Assembly (NCBI GenBank): GCA_024743115.1
Contig: JANSXC010000002.1
Location: 102,207-166,206 of the forward strand
Origin: a bacterium
GTDB taxonomy: Bacteria > Planctomycetota > UBA1135 > UBA2386
Length of the DNA stretch: 64,000 nucleotides
Reading direction: 5' to 3'
The notes under the pieces are model-generated. The model searched no databases. It was not told the DNA's origin and worked only from the letters and a program-made list of their open reading frames with translations. Position numbers and translations under genes: made by a program. This document shows, in pieces, positions 32,838 through 42,300 of this stretch (the stretch's first letter is position 1; the number at the start of each line of letters is the position of its first letter).

Positions 32838-33719
32838 ATGTCCGGCGGTGTCGCAGTGCGAGCCAATCTACTGTGCGTGACGTGGTCCGCCGCGCAAGGG
32901 CATGTCTTCTTGTTCGATATCGAGGCTCGCGAACGGGTGTCGGCGTGGAGCATGCCGACCGGTTCGACCGGTTACTCGGACGCGGCTGGCGTCGCCATGG
33001 ACGAGAACTTTCATCTCTACGTCGCCGATCCGCACAATCAGCGTGTGCGCCACTTCAGCGTGTTCGGCCGCCATCTCGGGGACTTCGGCCGGGCGCTCCC
33101 CGCGACCGGTGACGTCGGTCGCGACCGCGCCGGTGTGCTCGAGCATCCGCGGGCCGTCGCCGTGCACGGTCGCACGCTCGTCGTCGCCGGCGGTGAACGA
33201 CCGCGGCGGTTCGCGGTGCAGCGCTTCGATCGCAGCGGCAACGCCTTGACGCCGCTGCACTCGGGTGGCGATCCCGAGGCCGAGTTCTCCGCCCCGCACG
33301 CGGTGTATGCGGACAGCGCGGGCATCCTCGTCGCCGACACCCTCGCCGGTTGCGTGCAACGCTTCCGACCGGACGGCGCGTTCGTCGCGAGCGTGCCGTG
33401 CGCGCCGCGGGGGCACCTCGCGCGGCCCACCGCGGTCGTGCGACGGGCGGACGGCTCGCTGCTGCTCGTCGATCGCGGCGACGACCACGGGCTGCGGGCG
33501 GTCGGAGCCGATGGTCGGGCTCTGCCGGTGCCCGGGGACCTGCCTGCGCGTTGCCGCGACGTCGTTGCACTGGCGGTCGACGAAACGTCGCGGCTCTACG
33601 TGCTCGATCATCACGGCGAACGCGTGGTTCGCTTCGACACCGAGCTTGCGTTCGACGACGTGCTGGTCGATCTCGCGGAGCATCTCGACGACTACGAGCC
33701 CGGTAGGTCCGATTCGTGA
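32838..33719 (+). CDS. NHL-repeat beta-propeller protein
   Basis: A 293-residue protein of NHL-repeat propeller blades: DAAGVAMDENFHLYVADPHNQRVRHFS, EHPRAVAVHGRTLVVAGGE, FSAPHAVYADSAGILVADTLAGCVQRF and VVALAVDETSRLYVLDHHGERVVRFD, each with the D-x-x-N/R-x-R-V-x-x-F signature. NHL propellers bind proteins or ligands. There is no obvious signal peptide, so it is probably cytoplasmic, unusual next to many secreted neighbours. It overlaps the following permease by 4 bp (GTGA), suggesting a translationally coupled pair with the transporter. Confidence 0.85.
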   Translation: MSGGVAVRANLLCVTWSAAQGHVFLFDIEARERVSAWSMPTGSTGYSDAAGVAMDENFHLYVADPHNQRVRHFSVFGRHLGDFGRALPATGDVGRDRAGVLEHPRAVAVHGRTLVVAGGERPRRFAVQRFDRSGNALTPLHSGGDPEAEFSAPHAVYADSAGILVADTLAGCVQRFRPDGAFVASVPCAPRGHLARPTAVVRRADGSLLLVDRGDDHGLRAVGADGRALPVPGDLPARCRDVVALAVDETSRLYVLDHHGERVVRFDTELAFDDVLVDLAEHLDDYEPGRSDS

Positions 33720-35113
33720 GCGAACGCCGCGAGCTCTCGGCGTTCGACATCGGTTGCGTAGTCGTCGGCGGCATCATCGGCGTCGGCATCTTCTTCACGC
33801 CGCAGAAGGTGGCTGCCGCCGTGGACAGCTCGGGGCAGGTGATGCTCGCCTGGGCGCTCGGCGGCGTGCTCGCCGTGCTCGGTGCGATCGTGTTCGCCGA
33901 GCTCAGTCTCGCCGTGCCGGGTCACGGCGGCATGTTCCGCTACCTGCGCGCGGCGTTCGGCGATCGCGTGGCGTTCCTGTACGGCTGGGGCAACTGGCTC
34001 GTCATCCAGTCCGGTGCCGCGGGCATCGTGGCACTGCTGCTCGTGAACTACCTCGAGCAGGCGCTGGGTTGGGCAGGGTCGTGGCCCGAGCCGGGCAAGG
34101 TGGCGCTGGCGGCCCTGACCATCGCGCTGTTCGTGGGCCTCAACGTGCTCGGTCTGCGGACCGGCAAGCGGGTGCAGAACGCGCTGACCGTGTTCAAGGT
34201 CGCGGCGCTGTCGTGGCTCGTCGGGCTCGCGATCTTCGCGGCGCCCGCAGAACCGGCCGCGGCAGCAGCGGCGGCAGGTAGTGTCGATCTGCATGGCCCC
34301 GGGTCGCACGGGGCGCAGCCGCCGGCGGCGGGCGATCGTTCGCTCGTCGCCATGCTCGCGGCCGCGATCCTGCCCGTGTTGTTCGCGATGGGCGGTTGGC
34401 AACAGGGTTCGTTCGTCGCCGGTGCGGCGCGTCGGCCCGCGAGCGTCGCGTTGGGCGTTCTCGGCGGCGTGGCCGTTGTCGTAGTGGCCTACATGATGGT
34501 CAACGTCGCCTACCTCGAGCTGCTCGGCTTCGAGGGCGCCCGCACGAGTTCGGCGATCGGTGCGGCGGCGGCGGAGGCGGCGATGGGCGAGGTCGGTGGC
34601 CGGATCCTTGCCGCGATGGTGGTCGTTTCCGCTGCGGGCGTGCTCAACACGATCTGTCTCGCGCCGCCGTACGTGCTCTACGCCATGGCCCGCGAAGGGT
34701 GTTTTCCGGCGCGCTTCGGCCACCTCCACCCGCGGTTCGGTACTCCCGTGCTCGGGGTCCTCGGACAGGGCGCGTGGGCGATCGTGCTGCTCTGGTTGGC
34801 GTACGGTGGCATCGTGTGCTGGGGCGATGGCAGCACGATCGCGACGCTTGGATTCGTCTGCACGGGCGTCGTCCATGTCGATTGGTTGTTCTTCGGGTTG
34901 TGTGGGGTCGCGCTGCTTCGGCTTCGTCGCCGTGCCGGTCCCGACGCGCCGCGGCGACTGCCCGGCGGCGCGGTCGCGGCCGTCCTGTTCGCACTCGGTG
35001 CCGTTGCGGTGACGGTGGGGGCGTTCTACTCCGAGACCGAAGCGTCGTTCGTCGGCACCGGGCTCGTGCTCCTCGGCTGCTTCTTCCTGCCACGCACCCG
35101 ACAGGTCGGGTGA
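33716..35113 (+). CDS. APC-superfamily amino acid permease
   Basis: A 465-residue, about 12-helix permease of the amino acid-polyamine-organocation family. The first helix has the substrate-binding motif VVGGIIGVGIFFTPQKV; TM3 includes AFLYGWGNWLVIQSG and TM6 LPVLFAMGGWQQGSFVAGAARR. It probably imports an amino acid by proton or sodium coupling or by exchange; the substrate cannot be named. Start GTG at 33716 overlaps the NHL stop (GTGA). A Gly/Ala-rich stretch (PAAAAAAAGS-like, about 180-195) interrupts the TM5/6 loop. Confidence 0.9.
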   Translation: MSERRELSAFDIGCVVVGGIIGVGIFFTPQKVAAAVDSSGQVMLAWALGGVLAVLGAIVFAELSLAVPGHGGMFRYLRAAFGDRVAFLYGWGNWLVIQSGAAGIVALLLVNYLEQALGWAGSWPEPGKVALAALTIALFVGLNVLGLRTGKRVQNALTVFKVAALSWLVGLAIFAAPAEPAAAAAAAGSVDLHGPGSHGAQPPAAGDRSLVAMLAAAILPVLFAMGGWQQGSFVAGAARRPASVALGVLGGVAVVVVAYMMVNVAYLELLGFEGARTSSAIGAAAAEAAMGEVGGRILAAMVVVSAAGVLNTICLAPPYVLYAMAREGCFPARFGHLHPRFGTPVLGVLGQGAWAIVLLWLAYGGIVCWGDGSTIATLGFVCTGVVHVDWLFFGLCGVALLRLRRRAGPDAPRRLPGGAVAAVLFALGAVAVTVGAFYSETEASFVGTGLVLLGCFFLPRTRQVG

Positions 35114-35440
35114 TTGCGTCGACGTTCGAGCAACGCCAGATCAAGAAAGCGTTCTTGCGTTCGAGGTGGCACGGCTGGTAGAAAAGGCGCGTTCGGCGCG
35201 GCGGGTCTCTTCGTCCGGTCAGCCACCATGCTCGATTGTTGAAAACCTCTGGAGACTGACTCACAGATCACGTGGACGTGATGGGGAGTCGGCGAACGGG
35301 GGCAACGCAGCTGGTGGGGACGAGGAAACGGTTGCGGCGGTGGTTTTGATCTGGAGTCGCGATGCGAAGGATCCAGCACCCGGGCGCCCGCCCCGGTGTT
35401 CCTCGTAAGGACTCCGTGCTCTCACTCTCGGAGGGGTTTC
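35114..35440 (+). promoter_or_regulatory. 327 bp intergenic region upstream of murA
   Basis: No convincing ORF or RNA gene is seen. The DNA is less GC-rich around 35235-35290 than its surroundings and contains a perfect 7+7 bp dyad ATCACGT-GG-ACGTGAT at 35267-35282, a candidate operator. About 40 bp before murA an imperfect hairpin (CACCCGGGC/GCCCCGGTG, 35377-35398, one mismatch) is followed by TTCCT. A weak TTGAAA-like -35 occurs at about 35239, but no good -10 pairs with it. The murA ribosome site GGAGGGG is at 35430-35436. Confidence 0.5.
35267..35282. promoter_or_regulatory. Perfect dyad, candidate operator
   Basis: ATCACGT and ACGTGAT are exact reverse complements separated by GG. The length suits a homodimeric helix-turn-helix regulator. 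It lies 159 bp before the murA start; no regulator gene is adjacent, so the cognate protein is unknown. Confidence 0.4.
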
Positions 35441-36712
35441 TTGGACCGTATCCGCATTCGTGGTGGTCGGCCGTTGGGCGGCCAGGTCACCGTGTCGGGT
35501 AGCAAGAACGGCGCGCTGCCGATTCTTGCCGCGTCGCTGCTCGTCGACGGCCCGATTCTGCTGCGCAACATGCCGCAGCTCACGGACATCAAGAACCTGC
35601 TGCGGATTCTCGGCCAGCTCGGTGTCGTGCACAACTGGCGGCCCGACGGCTCGCTCGAGATCGAGGCCAAGGACAAGACGCTCTACACGGCGCCCTACGA
35701 CCTGGTTCGCACCATGCGCGCGAGCTTCGTCGTGCTCGGTCCGCTGTGGGCCCGGCGCGGCGTTGCACGGGTCAGTTATCCCGGCGGCTGTGTCTTCGGC
35801 CACCGGCCGGTCGACCTGCACCTCAAGGGCCTGGGTGGCATCGGCGCGAAGATCGACGTTGCCGATGGCTACGTGACCCTGTCGAGTCGCCCCAAGGGCG
35901 GCGTCGTCTTCCTCGGCGGCAACATGGGTTCGTCCGTGCTCGGCACGGCGAACGTCGTGATGGCGGCGACGCTGGCGACGGGCACGACCTACCTCGAGTC
36001 CGCGGCGATGGAGCCGGAGATCGAGGACCTCTGCAACTTCCTCAACGCCTGCGGTGCCCGCATTCGCGGGATCGGCAGTCACCTGCTCGAGATCGAGGGC
36101 GTCGACAGTCTGCGCGGCTGCGAATGGTCGATGATCCCTGATCGCATCGAGGCCGGCACGTTCCTGTGCGGCGCGGTGATGATGAACAGCGACGTGACGG
36201 TGCAGAAGTGCAACCCGATGCATCTGCTCGCCGTCATCGACCGCATGCAGGCAGCGGGCGCCGACATCGAGATCGGTCCGGACTTCGTGCGCAATAAGCC
36301 GACCGAGTCCGGCAGTCTGAAGGCGGTCGACATCACGACGATGGCCTACCCGGGCTTCCCGACGGATCTGCAGGCGCAGTTCATGGCGCTCATGGCGCGT
36401 GCGAACGGCGTCTCGGTCATCACGGAGAAGATCTACCCGGAGCGGTTCATCCACGCCTCGGAGCTCACGCGGCTCGGCGCACGGATTCGACGCGAGGGTC
36501 CGAGCGCGATCGTCGAAGGCACCGATCAGTTGCGCGGGGCGCCCGTGATGGCGAGTGACCTGCGCGCGTCGGCTAGCCTCGTGATCGCCGGGCTCGGGGC
36601 GCAGGGTGCGACCGACGTCCGCCGCGTCTACCACATCGATCGCGGCTACGAACGGATCGAGCAGAAGCTGCACGCGATCGGCGCCGACATCGAGCGGATC
36701 AGTGAAGGCTGA
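35441..36712 (+). CDS. murA: UDP-N-acetylglucosamine 1-carboxyvinyltransferase (MurA)
   Basis: Catalyses the first committed step of peptidoglycan synthesis, transferring enolpyruvate from PEP to UDP-GlcNAc. With the TTG at 35441 (ribosome site GGAGGGG just upstream) the protein is 423 residues, the normal length; the 15-codon upstream extension is not conserved. Key residues: SKNGALPILAA (Lys22), TMRASFVVLGP, the nucleophile loop YPGGCVFGHRPVDLHLKG with Cys117 (equivalent to Cys115, the fosfomycin target), FPTDLQAQFMALM (general base Asp) and DLRASASLVIAGL near the C-terminus. The retained Cys suggests fosfomycin sensitivity. Its presence argues for a peptidoglycan cell wall in this organism. 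It is monocistronic as far as visible. Confidence 0.97.
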   Translation: MDRIRIRGGRPLGGQVTVSGSKNGALPILAASLLVDGPILLRNMPQLTDIKNLLRILGQLGVVHNWRPDGSLEIEAKDKTLYTAPYDLVRTMRASFVVLGPLWARRGVARVSYPGGCVFGHRPVDLHLKGLGGIGAKIDVADGYVTLSSRPKGGVVFLGGNMGSSVLGTANVVMAATLATGTTYLESAAMEPEIEDLCNFLNACGARIRGIGSHLLEIEGVDSLRGCEWSMIPDRIEAGTFLCGAVMMNSDVTVQKCNPMHLLAVIDRMQAAGADIEIGPDFVRNKPTESGSLKAVDITTMAYPGFPTDLQAQFMALMARANGVSVITEKIYPERFIHASELTRLGARIRREGPSAIVEGTDQLRGAPVMASDLRASASLVIAGLGAQGATDVRRVYHIDRGYERIEQKLHAIGADIERISEG

Positions 36713-36871
36713 GTGACTGAACGCTGAACGCTGAGTGGTGCGCGCAGGGCGGGCTGCGGCGGGCGCCCGTCTCGCGCGGGTTCTCGGGGCTCGATCGCGT
36801 GGCCTTGGGCTGAACCGCGCGCCGCCGGGCGATTCGTGGAGTTCTCGCCGCGCGCTGGGCGTCTCGTGGGG

Positions 36872-38128
36872 GTGAAACCCGCTCTGCTCGCGACGTTCAC
36901 GCTCGGCCTCGCCGCGTTCGCGGTGGCCCAGCGCCCGGTGCTTCAGGCGTCCGAGGTGTCGGCCTGGCAACAGCTTCGCGAGTGGCAGCGTCGGCTCGAC
37001 ACCGTCGAGCGCATGGACCTGTTCGTGGCGCGCGGCTACGAGCTGCGATTCTTCGGCTACGACGCTGCGGGCCAGCCAGGTGTCAGCCACAAGTTCGAGT
37101 TCACGCGGGATTATGCGAGTCTCGCACTGTTTTGGCCGAGTGATGAGGTCGGGCCCGGGCGCAGGGCGCTGATGGGCAACAGTCTCGGGCACGTCTATCT
37201 CGGCGAGCCCCCGCAGGGTGTCGGTGCGAAGGATCGGCAGCCTGGTTTCGCTTCCGTGGTCGGCCAGGGAGCCCCCGAGCACCTGAACAACATGCTGCTG
37301 CAGAACGGCGCCGCGATCGACGGCACGCGGTGGCAGCGGGTCGAGGCGCTCGAGGGTGACATCGCGGCGGACATCGAGCGGGATATGCGCGTGCGCGTGG
37401 TTCGCACGGACGGTGAAGAGGTGCGCGGGTTCGAGCTCGACGTCATGGCGCCGCGGTTCGGCTGGGATCCGAGTTTCACAGCGATCCAAGGTGAGGGCGC
37501 GGTTGCCGCAAACGTCGCGATTCAGCCTGCTGACGGCAGCATCGGCACGGCAGAGGCGCGCGGGGTGCCCGCGCGGGGACTGCGTGCCCGGCTGCGTCAC
37601 AACCGCGATCGCCTCGTGGCCGTCCTGCGACCGGGTGACGCCCGGATGGTGAATGGCGAACTACTCGTGGTGCTGCGGGACGGTGCGCTGATCCCGGACA
37701 AGCTCGCGAACGAACAGGCCTGGGTCGCGGAGGCGCTGCGCCGCTTCCATGAGTTCCAGATGGTGGCGAAGGCCGCGACGAAGATCGATGTCGACGGCGA
37801 CGGGCTCGGGGAGTTCGGGGCGCCCGATGAAGTCGTGCCGGCGCGCTCCCGGCGGTACCGGCGCGCTCCCGGTGGTCGCTTCGCGTTCAACGGGCACCTG
37901 TTCGAGATCAGTCTGCCGGAGACTGCCGACGGCCGGGAGCAGCGCTTCGCGGCGTGGGCGTGGCCCGTCAAGGCGCAGTCACGACACGATCGCGCGTTCG
38001 GCATCGACGAGCGCGGGGTCGTGATGTCATGTTCTGCCTCACAGCGGTTCGCGGGTGACGCGAGCCCGGTCACGAGCGCGGCGTGGCAAGATCGATCGTT
38101 GCGCTGGCGGCCGATCGAGCCGCGCTGA
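36872..38128 (+). CDS. Secreted protein of unknown function with pseudopilin-like C-terminal part
   Basis: A 418-residue exported protein using the GTG at 36872 (KPALLATFTLGLAAFAVAQ signal); another GTG at 36836 would add 12 non-conserved residues. The N-terminal half is amphipathic (WQQLREWQRRLDTVERM, FEFTRDYASLALFWPSDEVG) and the middle contains EGDIAADIERDMRVRVVRTDG. The C-terminal part includes FHEFQMVAKAATKIDVDGDGLGEFG, an acidic Ca2+-binding-like motif, then FAFNGHLFEISLPE and AWAWPVKAQSRHDRAFGIDERG, reminiscent of planctomycete proteins with pseudopilin-type C-termini. No certain family. Monocistronic between murA and convergent DNA. Confidence 0.7.
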   Translation: MKPALLATFTLGLAAFAVAQRPVLQASEVSAWQQLREWQRRLDTVERMDLFVARGYELRFFGYDAAGQPGVSHKFEFTRDYASLALFWPSDEVGPGRRALMGNSLGHVYLGEPPQGVGAKDRQPGFASVVGQGAPEHLNNMLLQNGAAIDGTRWQRVEALEGDIAADIERDMRVRVVRTDGEEVRGFELDVMAPRFGWDPSFTAIQGEGAVAANVAIQPADGSIGTAEARGVPARGLRARLRHNRDRLVAVLRPGDARMVNGELLVVLRDGALIPDKLANEQAWVAEALRRFHEFQMVAKAATKIDVDGDGLGEFGAPDEVVPARSRRYRRAPGGRFAFNGHLFEISLPETADGREQRFAAWAWPVKAQSRHDRAFGIDERGVVMSCSASQRFAGDASPVTSAAWQDRSLRWRPIEPR

Positions 38129-38148
38129 GCGCTGCCGACTCGATGGCT

Positions 38149-39306
38149 CTACGACCTGGCGGCCAGCGCCCGGCGAACGGCGGCGATGACGTCGTCGACG
38201 TCCTGGTCCGTGAGCTTTGGCGACAGCGGCAGTGACAACGTCTGGTCACCGATCCTGGTAGCGTGCGGGCAGTTCTCGGCGCGGAAACCGAAGCGTTCGC
38301 GGTAGACCTTGAAGCTCGGGATCGCGCGATAGTGCACACCGGTGCCGATGTTGTCGCGGTGCAGTCGCATCAGCAGCTCATCGCGATCGATACCGGCACG
38401 GCCCTTGTCGACGAGGATCGTGAACAGGTGTAGCGCGTGGCGGTCGGTATCGGGCCAAGGTGCTGGCAGTTCGAGTGGCAGATCGGCGAACGCTTCGAGG
38501 TAGCGCTGCCAGATCGCGTGCCGGCGCTGCCACCATGACTCGACGCGTGTGATCTGGTGCATGCCGATCGCGGCCTGCAGGTCCATCATGTTGTACTTGA
38601 AGCCGACTTCCTCGACGTCGTAGTGCACGTAGCCGTCGTCGGAGAAGCGCTTCCAGGCATCGGCGGACATGCCGTGCAGCGCCGTGACCTTGACGCGCTG
38701 CGCCAGCTCGGCGTCACGTGTCAGGATCATGCCGCCCTCGCCCGTGACGACGTTCTTGGTCGAATAGAAACTCAGCACGCCGAGGTCGCCGAGCGTGCCC
38801 GCCGGGCGACCGCGGTAGAGCGTCTCGATCGCGTGGGCGCAGTCCTCGATGACGACGAGATCGTGCTCGCGCGCGATCGCCATGAGCGCATCCATGTCGC
38901 ACGGGCGTCCTGCGAAGTGGACGGGCAGCAGCGCGCGAGTCTTGCTCGTGATCTTCTCGCGGACGCGTTCGGGGTCGAGGTTCATCGTCGCGGGATCGAC
39001 GTCGGCGAGTACCGGCACCGCACCGGCGTGCACGATCGCGTTCACCGACGCGCAGAACGTCAGCGGCGTCGTGATGACCTCGTCGCCGGGCTCGAGTCCG
39101 AGCACGAGGCAGGACAGGTGCAGGCCGGCCGTGCACGAGTTCACGGCGACCGCATGCTGCACGTTCTTGTAGGCCGCGACGCGCCGCTCGAACTCGGCGA
39201 CCTTCGGACCGGTGCCGAGCCACGAGTTTTTCAGCGAGTCGACGACCTCGTCGATCTCGGTCTGCTCGATCAGGGGCTGGCCGAAGACGAGGTACGAGTC
39301 GCGCAT
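38149..39306 (-). CDS. DegT/DnrJ/EryC1 family PLP sugar aminotransferase
   Basis: A 385-residue aminotransferase that would convert a UDP- or GDP-4-keto sugar to a 4-amino sugar for surface polysaccharide. Motifs: VNSCTAGLHLSCLVLGLEPG at the PLP phosphate site, the acidic VIEDCAHAIET, the Schiff-base lysine in FYSTKNVVTGEGGM, and GFKYNMMDLQAAIGMHQ. It is the last gene of the minus-strand group starting at 48040, 55 bp after the sigma-fusion gene, and its placement among glycosyltransferases supports a role in glycan synthesis. Exact sugar unknown (ArnB, PseC and WecE are relatives). Confidence 0.92.
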   Translation of the reverse strand: MRDSYLVFGQPLIEQTEIDEVVDSLKNSWLGTGPKVAEFERRVAAYKNVQHAVAVNSCTAGLHLSCLVLGLEPGDEVITTPLTFCASVNAIVHAGAVPVLADVDPATMNLDPERVREKITSKTRALLPVHFAGRPCDMDALMAIAREHDLVVIEDCAHAIETLYRGRPAGTLGDLGVLSFYSTKNVVTGEGGMILTRDAELAQRVKVTALHGMSADAWKRFSDDGYVHYDVEEVGFKYNMMDLQAAIGMHQITRVESWWQRRHAIWQRYLEAFADLPLELPAPWPDTDRHALHLFTILVDKGRAGIDRDELLMRLHRDNIGTGVHYRAIPSFKVYRERFGFRAENCPHATRIGDQTLSLPLSPKLTDQDVDDVIAAVRRALAARS

Positions 39307-39361
39307 GCTGACAGCAGAACGGTAGCAGCATTCGCGTGTGCTTGCGATTGCGCGGCGACGA

Positions 39362-42300
39362 CTATCGCCGCTCGAAGCTCACGGGGATCGCCGCATGTCG
39401 TGGTGCCAGCGTCTCCACGGTGAACTGCCCCCGCCATGGCCCGTGCGAGGAGGTTGTGGCCGGTAGCGATGCGGGTTCGACGGCGACCTCGACGTCGTAC
39501 GTTCCGAGCGGCAGGAATGCGACCACGCTGGGCGGCGCGTCCTCGAGGATCCGGAAGGTGCCGAGTTCGCAACCGTCGCGGCGGCGGCGCACGATCGCGG
39601 TCAGGACGTCGCGCCCGAACCCGGGTACCTGGAGGTGAAGCGCCCGTCGCGTCGCAGCCTCGACGGGCACGGTAAGCCGCGTCGTGCGATCGGCGGCGAT
39701 CTCGAATGGTTCGCCGTGCACCCAGGTGGAGTTCTCGCCCATTGCGAACAATCGATAGCTCCCGACCGGCAGTCGCTGGCTGCCGTGTCCGGATTCGCGG
39801 GCGCCGTAGCGGCGGTCCGCGCGGCCGCCCACGAACGTCACGATCGCCGAGTCGACCAAGGCGCCGTCGGGGCGGCGCAGCTCGTAGTCGAGCCGGCCGC
39901 TCGGTCCGCTCGTCAGCGTGCGTTGCACGGCCGCGCCTGCGGCGATGGTGATGCCGCTTCCGTGCAGCGATGGCTGGTCCGGTGCCGTGCTCTCGACGAA
40001 GACAGTGTAGTCCCCGGGTGCGAGTGGAGCGGCGGAGAAGCGGCCTCGGTCGTCGGTCCGAGCGGACTCCCAGAGAATGTCCTGGCCGCGTCGGAGGTAG
40101 ACCCGGCCGTTGGCGATCGGGCGACCAGGGGCAGCCAGGCATTCGCAGGTCAGGCTCGCGGACGGGCGCAGGTGGGCCGCGATCGTCGCGCGGAGTCCCG
40201 GCGGTTCCAGCCGGAGCTCGTCGATCGGCTGTTCGTGCCAGACGGGGTCCCCGGGGCCGCGAACGGCCCAGCGCGTGGGGCGATGCGACAGGTCGTTCGT
40301 CGGCTGGGTGGAACCCTGGGGGCGCCGCGCGATGCGACAGACCCCGCTCGCATTCGTGACCGCGCGCTGTTCGCCGCGATCGAGTGCGGAGCGCGTCGGG
40401 GTGAGCCATCGCACTGACCAGCCCGTGACTGGCGCGCCGTCGTCGAACGTCAACCGCAGCGGCTGCCAGTGCTCGGGTTCCAGCACGAGGATCGCCTCAT
40501 CCGGCAGCGTGGCGTGTTGCGCCAACGTGATGCTCGCCGACCGATGACCCGTCGCCGCCGCGGCGAGGTAGCCACCGCGCTCGGGAACGTCGAGCGCGAA
40601 GTGCCCGTCGGCACCGACCGTGGTGTCGATTCGGTCGTTGGCATCCGTGCCGCGGAACGCGAGGCGCGCATTGCCGATCGGCCGGCCGTCGGGATCGACG
40701 ATCCGGCCGGTGAGGTGGGCCGTAGTCGGCAGCTCGAGTCGCGTCGTCGTAGTATCGCGGGCCGTGATCGACACCGCCGAGGCGAATGGCCGGTGGCGGG
40801 GCGTGCGAACGTGGATCGGATGCTGGCCAGGCGGCAACCAGAGCGGTCCGAACTCTCCCGTCGAGGATGCAATCGAGGTCTGAGTTGGCAGCAGGCACAG
40901 TAGCGCGTCGTCCGCGTAGCCCTCTTCGGCATGATTCGGGGCGGAACCGACGACAACGCGGGCGCCTGCTATCGGTCGATCCGCGGCGTCTACGATCTTG
41001 CCACGGACTGCACCCGCCGGCTCGAGTCGGAGCGTGAGGTGCGACCCGTTCGGCTCGTGCGGGCGCGGCGGCGCGACGCCGAACGGCGCGATCGCAGCGA
41101 TCGGAGTGCCGGATGGGACCGCTCGGAGTTCGAATTGCCCGGCTGCGTCGGTCATCGTGACGACGTCACCGGCGAGCCAGATCCCCGCATCGCTGCATGG
41201 CCTGCCGGTCGGATCCAGGACGATGCCGGTCAGGTCGTTGCCGCGAACCTGCAGCTCGGCACGGCTCGCGGTAGCAGTGACTTCGCGCGCGGCCAGGCGG
41301 TCGGACTGCAGCCGCAGCCCCACGTTCGGCAGCGCTGCGAAGCGCGCGATCCCGTTGGCAGCGGTCACCGCCCGTTCACGGGTTCCGAGCGGGTCCGAGC
41401 CATCGAGTCGTTCGAGCCAGAGGCCGACCGCGGGGACGGGCCGCCGTTGACCGTCGTGAACGAATACCTCGAGCGTGCGGTCGTCGGCGATCGCGGCTCG
41501 GTCGGAGAGGCGACGCGGCGTGGGCACGTCGGTCGTTGCCGCCTTGGGTCGTGGTGTGGGCGCCGGCACCGGTGTTGCTTCGGACGCAATGCGGCGCGTG
41601 GGCGGCGGGGTGTCGGAGGTGTTCCACGCGAGACTGACGGCGGCGAGAGTCACTGCGAGTACCGCCCCCGAGCCCGCGAGCAAACGCCGGCCGATGCGTG
41701 GCGCTTCGCCGATCGCCGCCGCCAGGGCCTGGCGATCGGGTGCGAGCAGCAGCGCGAACAGCAGCGGGTGCAGGCCACGCGGGAGCTGGCGGCGCAGCGC
41801 GCGCAGGCCACGAAACAGCTGCACGCGAACCGTGGCACGCATGCGGCCCAGGCGTTCGGCGACCTCGACGGGTGACAGCCCCTCCAGCAGGTGCAGTTCG
41901 AGCGCCGGTCGATAGTGCTCCGGCACCGCGAGAATCGCGTCGTGCAGGATCGCGAATAGCTCGCTGCGCGCGGCGGAGTCGAGCGGTGACGGGTGTGGTG
42001 ATTCGGGATCCGCGTGACCCGCGTGATCGCGGTGGTGCTGGGCTCGCGCGGCCTGATGGCGGGCGCGCCGCGCCTCGGCACGCACGTGGCTCGCCACCTT
42101 GCGCGTCAGGATGCCCTGGAGCCACGGCAGCAGCGGGCGGTTGCGGTCGAAGTCACGGGCCCTTTGCACCGCGGTCACGAGCGATTCGTGCACGAGGTCT
42201 TCGACGCGATCGTCGGGTACCCCGAACCGCCGTGCGAAGCTGCGCAAGCGCGGCGAGCATCGCCGCATCAGGCGTGCCAGGGCACCTTCGTCGCCGTCAT

